Source: Thalassotalea atypica
GTDB lineage: Bacteria > Pseudomonadota > Gammaproteobacteria > Enterobacterales > Alteromonadaceae
Assembly: GCF_030295975.1 (NCBI RefSeq)
Contig: NZ_AP027364.1
Coordinates: 310,001 to 374,000 of the forward strand
Direction: 5' to 3'
Length of the DNA stretch: 64,000 nucleotides
Shown here: piece by piece, positions 63,785 through 64,000 of the stretch
Layout of the letters: each line of letters starts with the position of its first letter
Position numbering within the stretch: position 1 is the stretch's first letter
Program-made: the position numbers and the translations under genes
Notes under the pieces: model-generated
The model's database searches: none
What the model was told of the DNA's origin: nothing
What the model saw: the letters and a program-made list of their open reading frames with translations, nothing else

Positions 63785-64000
63785 ATGAATAAAAAGATAC
63801 TTATTGAGCAATTACAAAATCAATTGCTGTCGTTGCTTGAAGAAGCTGAGCTTGCCGCTACAAATGCTCGACTTGCAGCAACTGATGAGCAGTCCAAAGC
63901 GGAAACCCAATACGATAGCTTAGCGATTGAATCTGGCTTTTTGGCGGAAGGCCAATCTCGACGAATTGACGAATTGCGTAAGAGCATTAATACCTTGAAT
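63785..64000 (+). CDS. GreA/GreB-like protein, N-terminal fragment (3' cut by window edge)
   Basis: ATG 63785 opens a frame that runs off the window after 72 residues. It is helical and ends with SGFLAEGQSRRIDELRKSIN, preceded by TDEQSKAETQYDSLAIESG. The wording ATxEExxAExxYDxLxxExxYLAEGQSRR is that of stand-alone GreAB-like proteins of marine gammaproteobacteria, related to the coiled coil of transcript-cleavage factors. The C-terminal domain that would confirm this lies outside the window. Confidence 0.65.
   Translation, partial: MNKKILIEQLQNQLLSLLEEAELAATNARLAATDEQSKAETQYDSLAIESGFLAEGQSRRIDELRKSINTLN

Overview
The window looks like chromosomal DNA of a marine gammaproteobacterium of the order Alteromonadales, most likely Colwelliaceae (Thalassotalea/Colwellia-like). 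This is inferred from the low GC content, the conserved order priA/ftsN/hslV/hslU, the linked dnaB-alr and envZ-ompR genes, and families common in that group (DUF3718, TIGR04219 outer-membrane protein, DUF2333, a large TonB-dependent receptor, several c-di-GMP proteins). No rRNA, tRNA, intact insertion sequence, prophage or CRISPR array was recognised. Both ends cut through genes: the 3' end of hutI on the left and a GreA/GreB-like gene on the right.

Layout. 1-7.2 kb: end of hutI, two membrane GGDEF/EAL proteins (one degenerate in both domains) around rraA, and a chemoreceptor. 7.2-12.6 kb: minus-strand priA, ftsN, hslV, hslU and a DUF971 gene. 12.7-18.0 kb: rpmE, an ECF sigma/membrane anti-sigma/DUF4097 operon, dnaB and alr. 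18.2-24.5 kb: a repeat-rich surface lipoprotein, yjbQ, metR divergent from metE with tandem met boxes, and a stand-alone CheX. 24.6-31.2 kb: M1 peptidase with a small coupled membrane protein, zur, and a TonB-dependent receptor. 31.2-34.5 kb: two LysR regulators, each divergent from a small enzyme-like gene, with a 14-bp direct repeat and an orphan ORF between them. 34.6-39.5 kb: dusA, sseA and a phage-shock-protein (Psp) region. 39.6-50.2 kb: copper chaperone operon, envZ-ompR, DUF417, esterase, thioredoxin-like protein, DUF938 methyltransferase, azlCD and a DUF3718 protein. 50.4-57.3 kb: a five-gene operon for collagen peptides. 57.7-64 kb: ssb, a thioesterase, a secreted amidohydrolase, a small outer-membrane protein and fadH.

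Two systems stand out. First, the minus-strand operon from 57.3 to 50.4 kb joins a POT peptide transporter, a trans-3-hydroxy-L-proline dehydratase (Cys/Thr active site), an M24 Xaa-Pro peptidase, a pyrroline-2-carboxylate-reductase-like enzyme and a secreted M9 collagenase. It reads as a complete route from collagen to proline. A palindrome covers the predicted -35 element of its promoter.

Second, the Psp region has two sigma-54-type promoters of the same form (TGGCAC-N5-TTGTA). Each lies about 115 bp downstream of a copy of a 21-bp element (19 of 21 bases identical) and drives a small exported protein followed by other small membrane genes. The second unit also contains pspA and a pspC-like gene. 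The two exported proteins look like distant paralogues and are not part of the classical Psp set; two short membrane ORFs (55 and 39 codons) complete the units.

Other regulatory sites read from sequence are a sigma-32-like promoter for hslVU set inside a 15-bp perfect inverted repeat, the met boxes before metE, and an rpmE promoter. All functional statements come from motif recognition and gene context; no database search was run.
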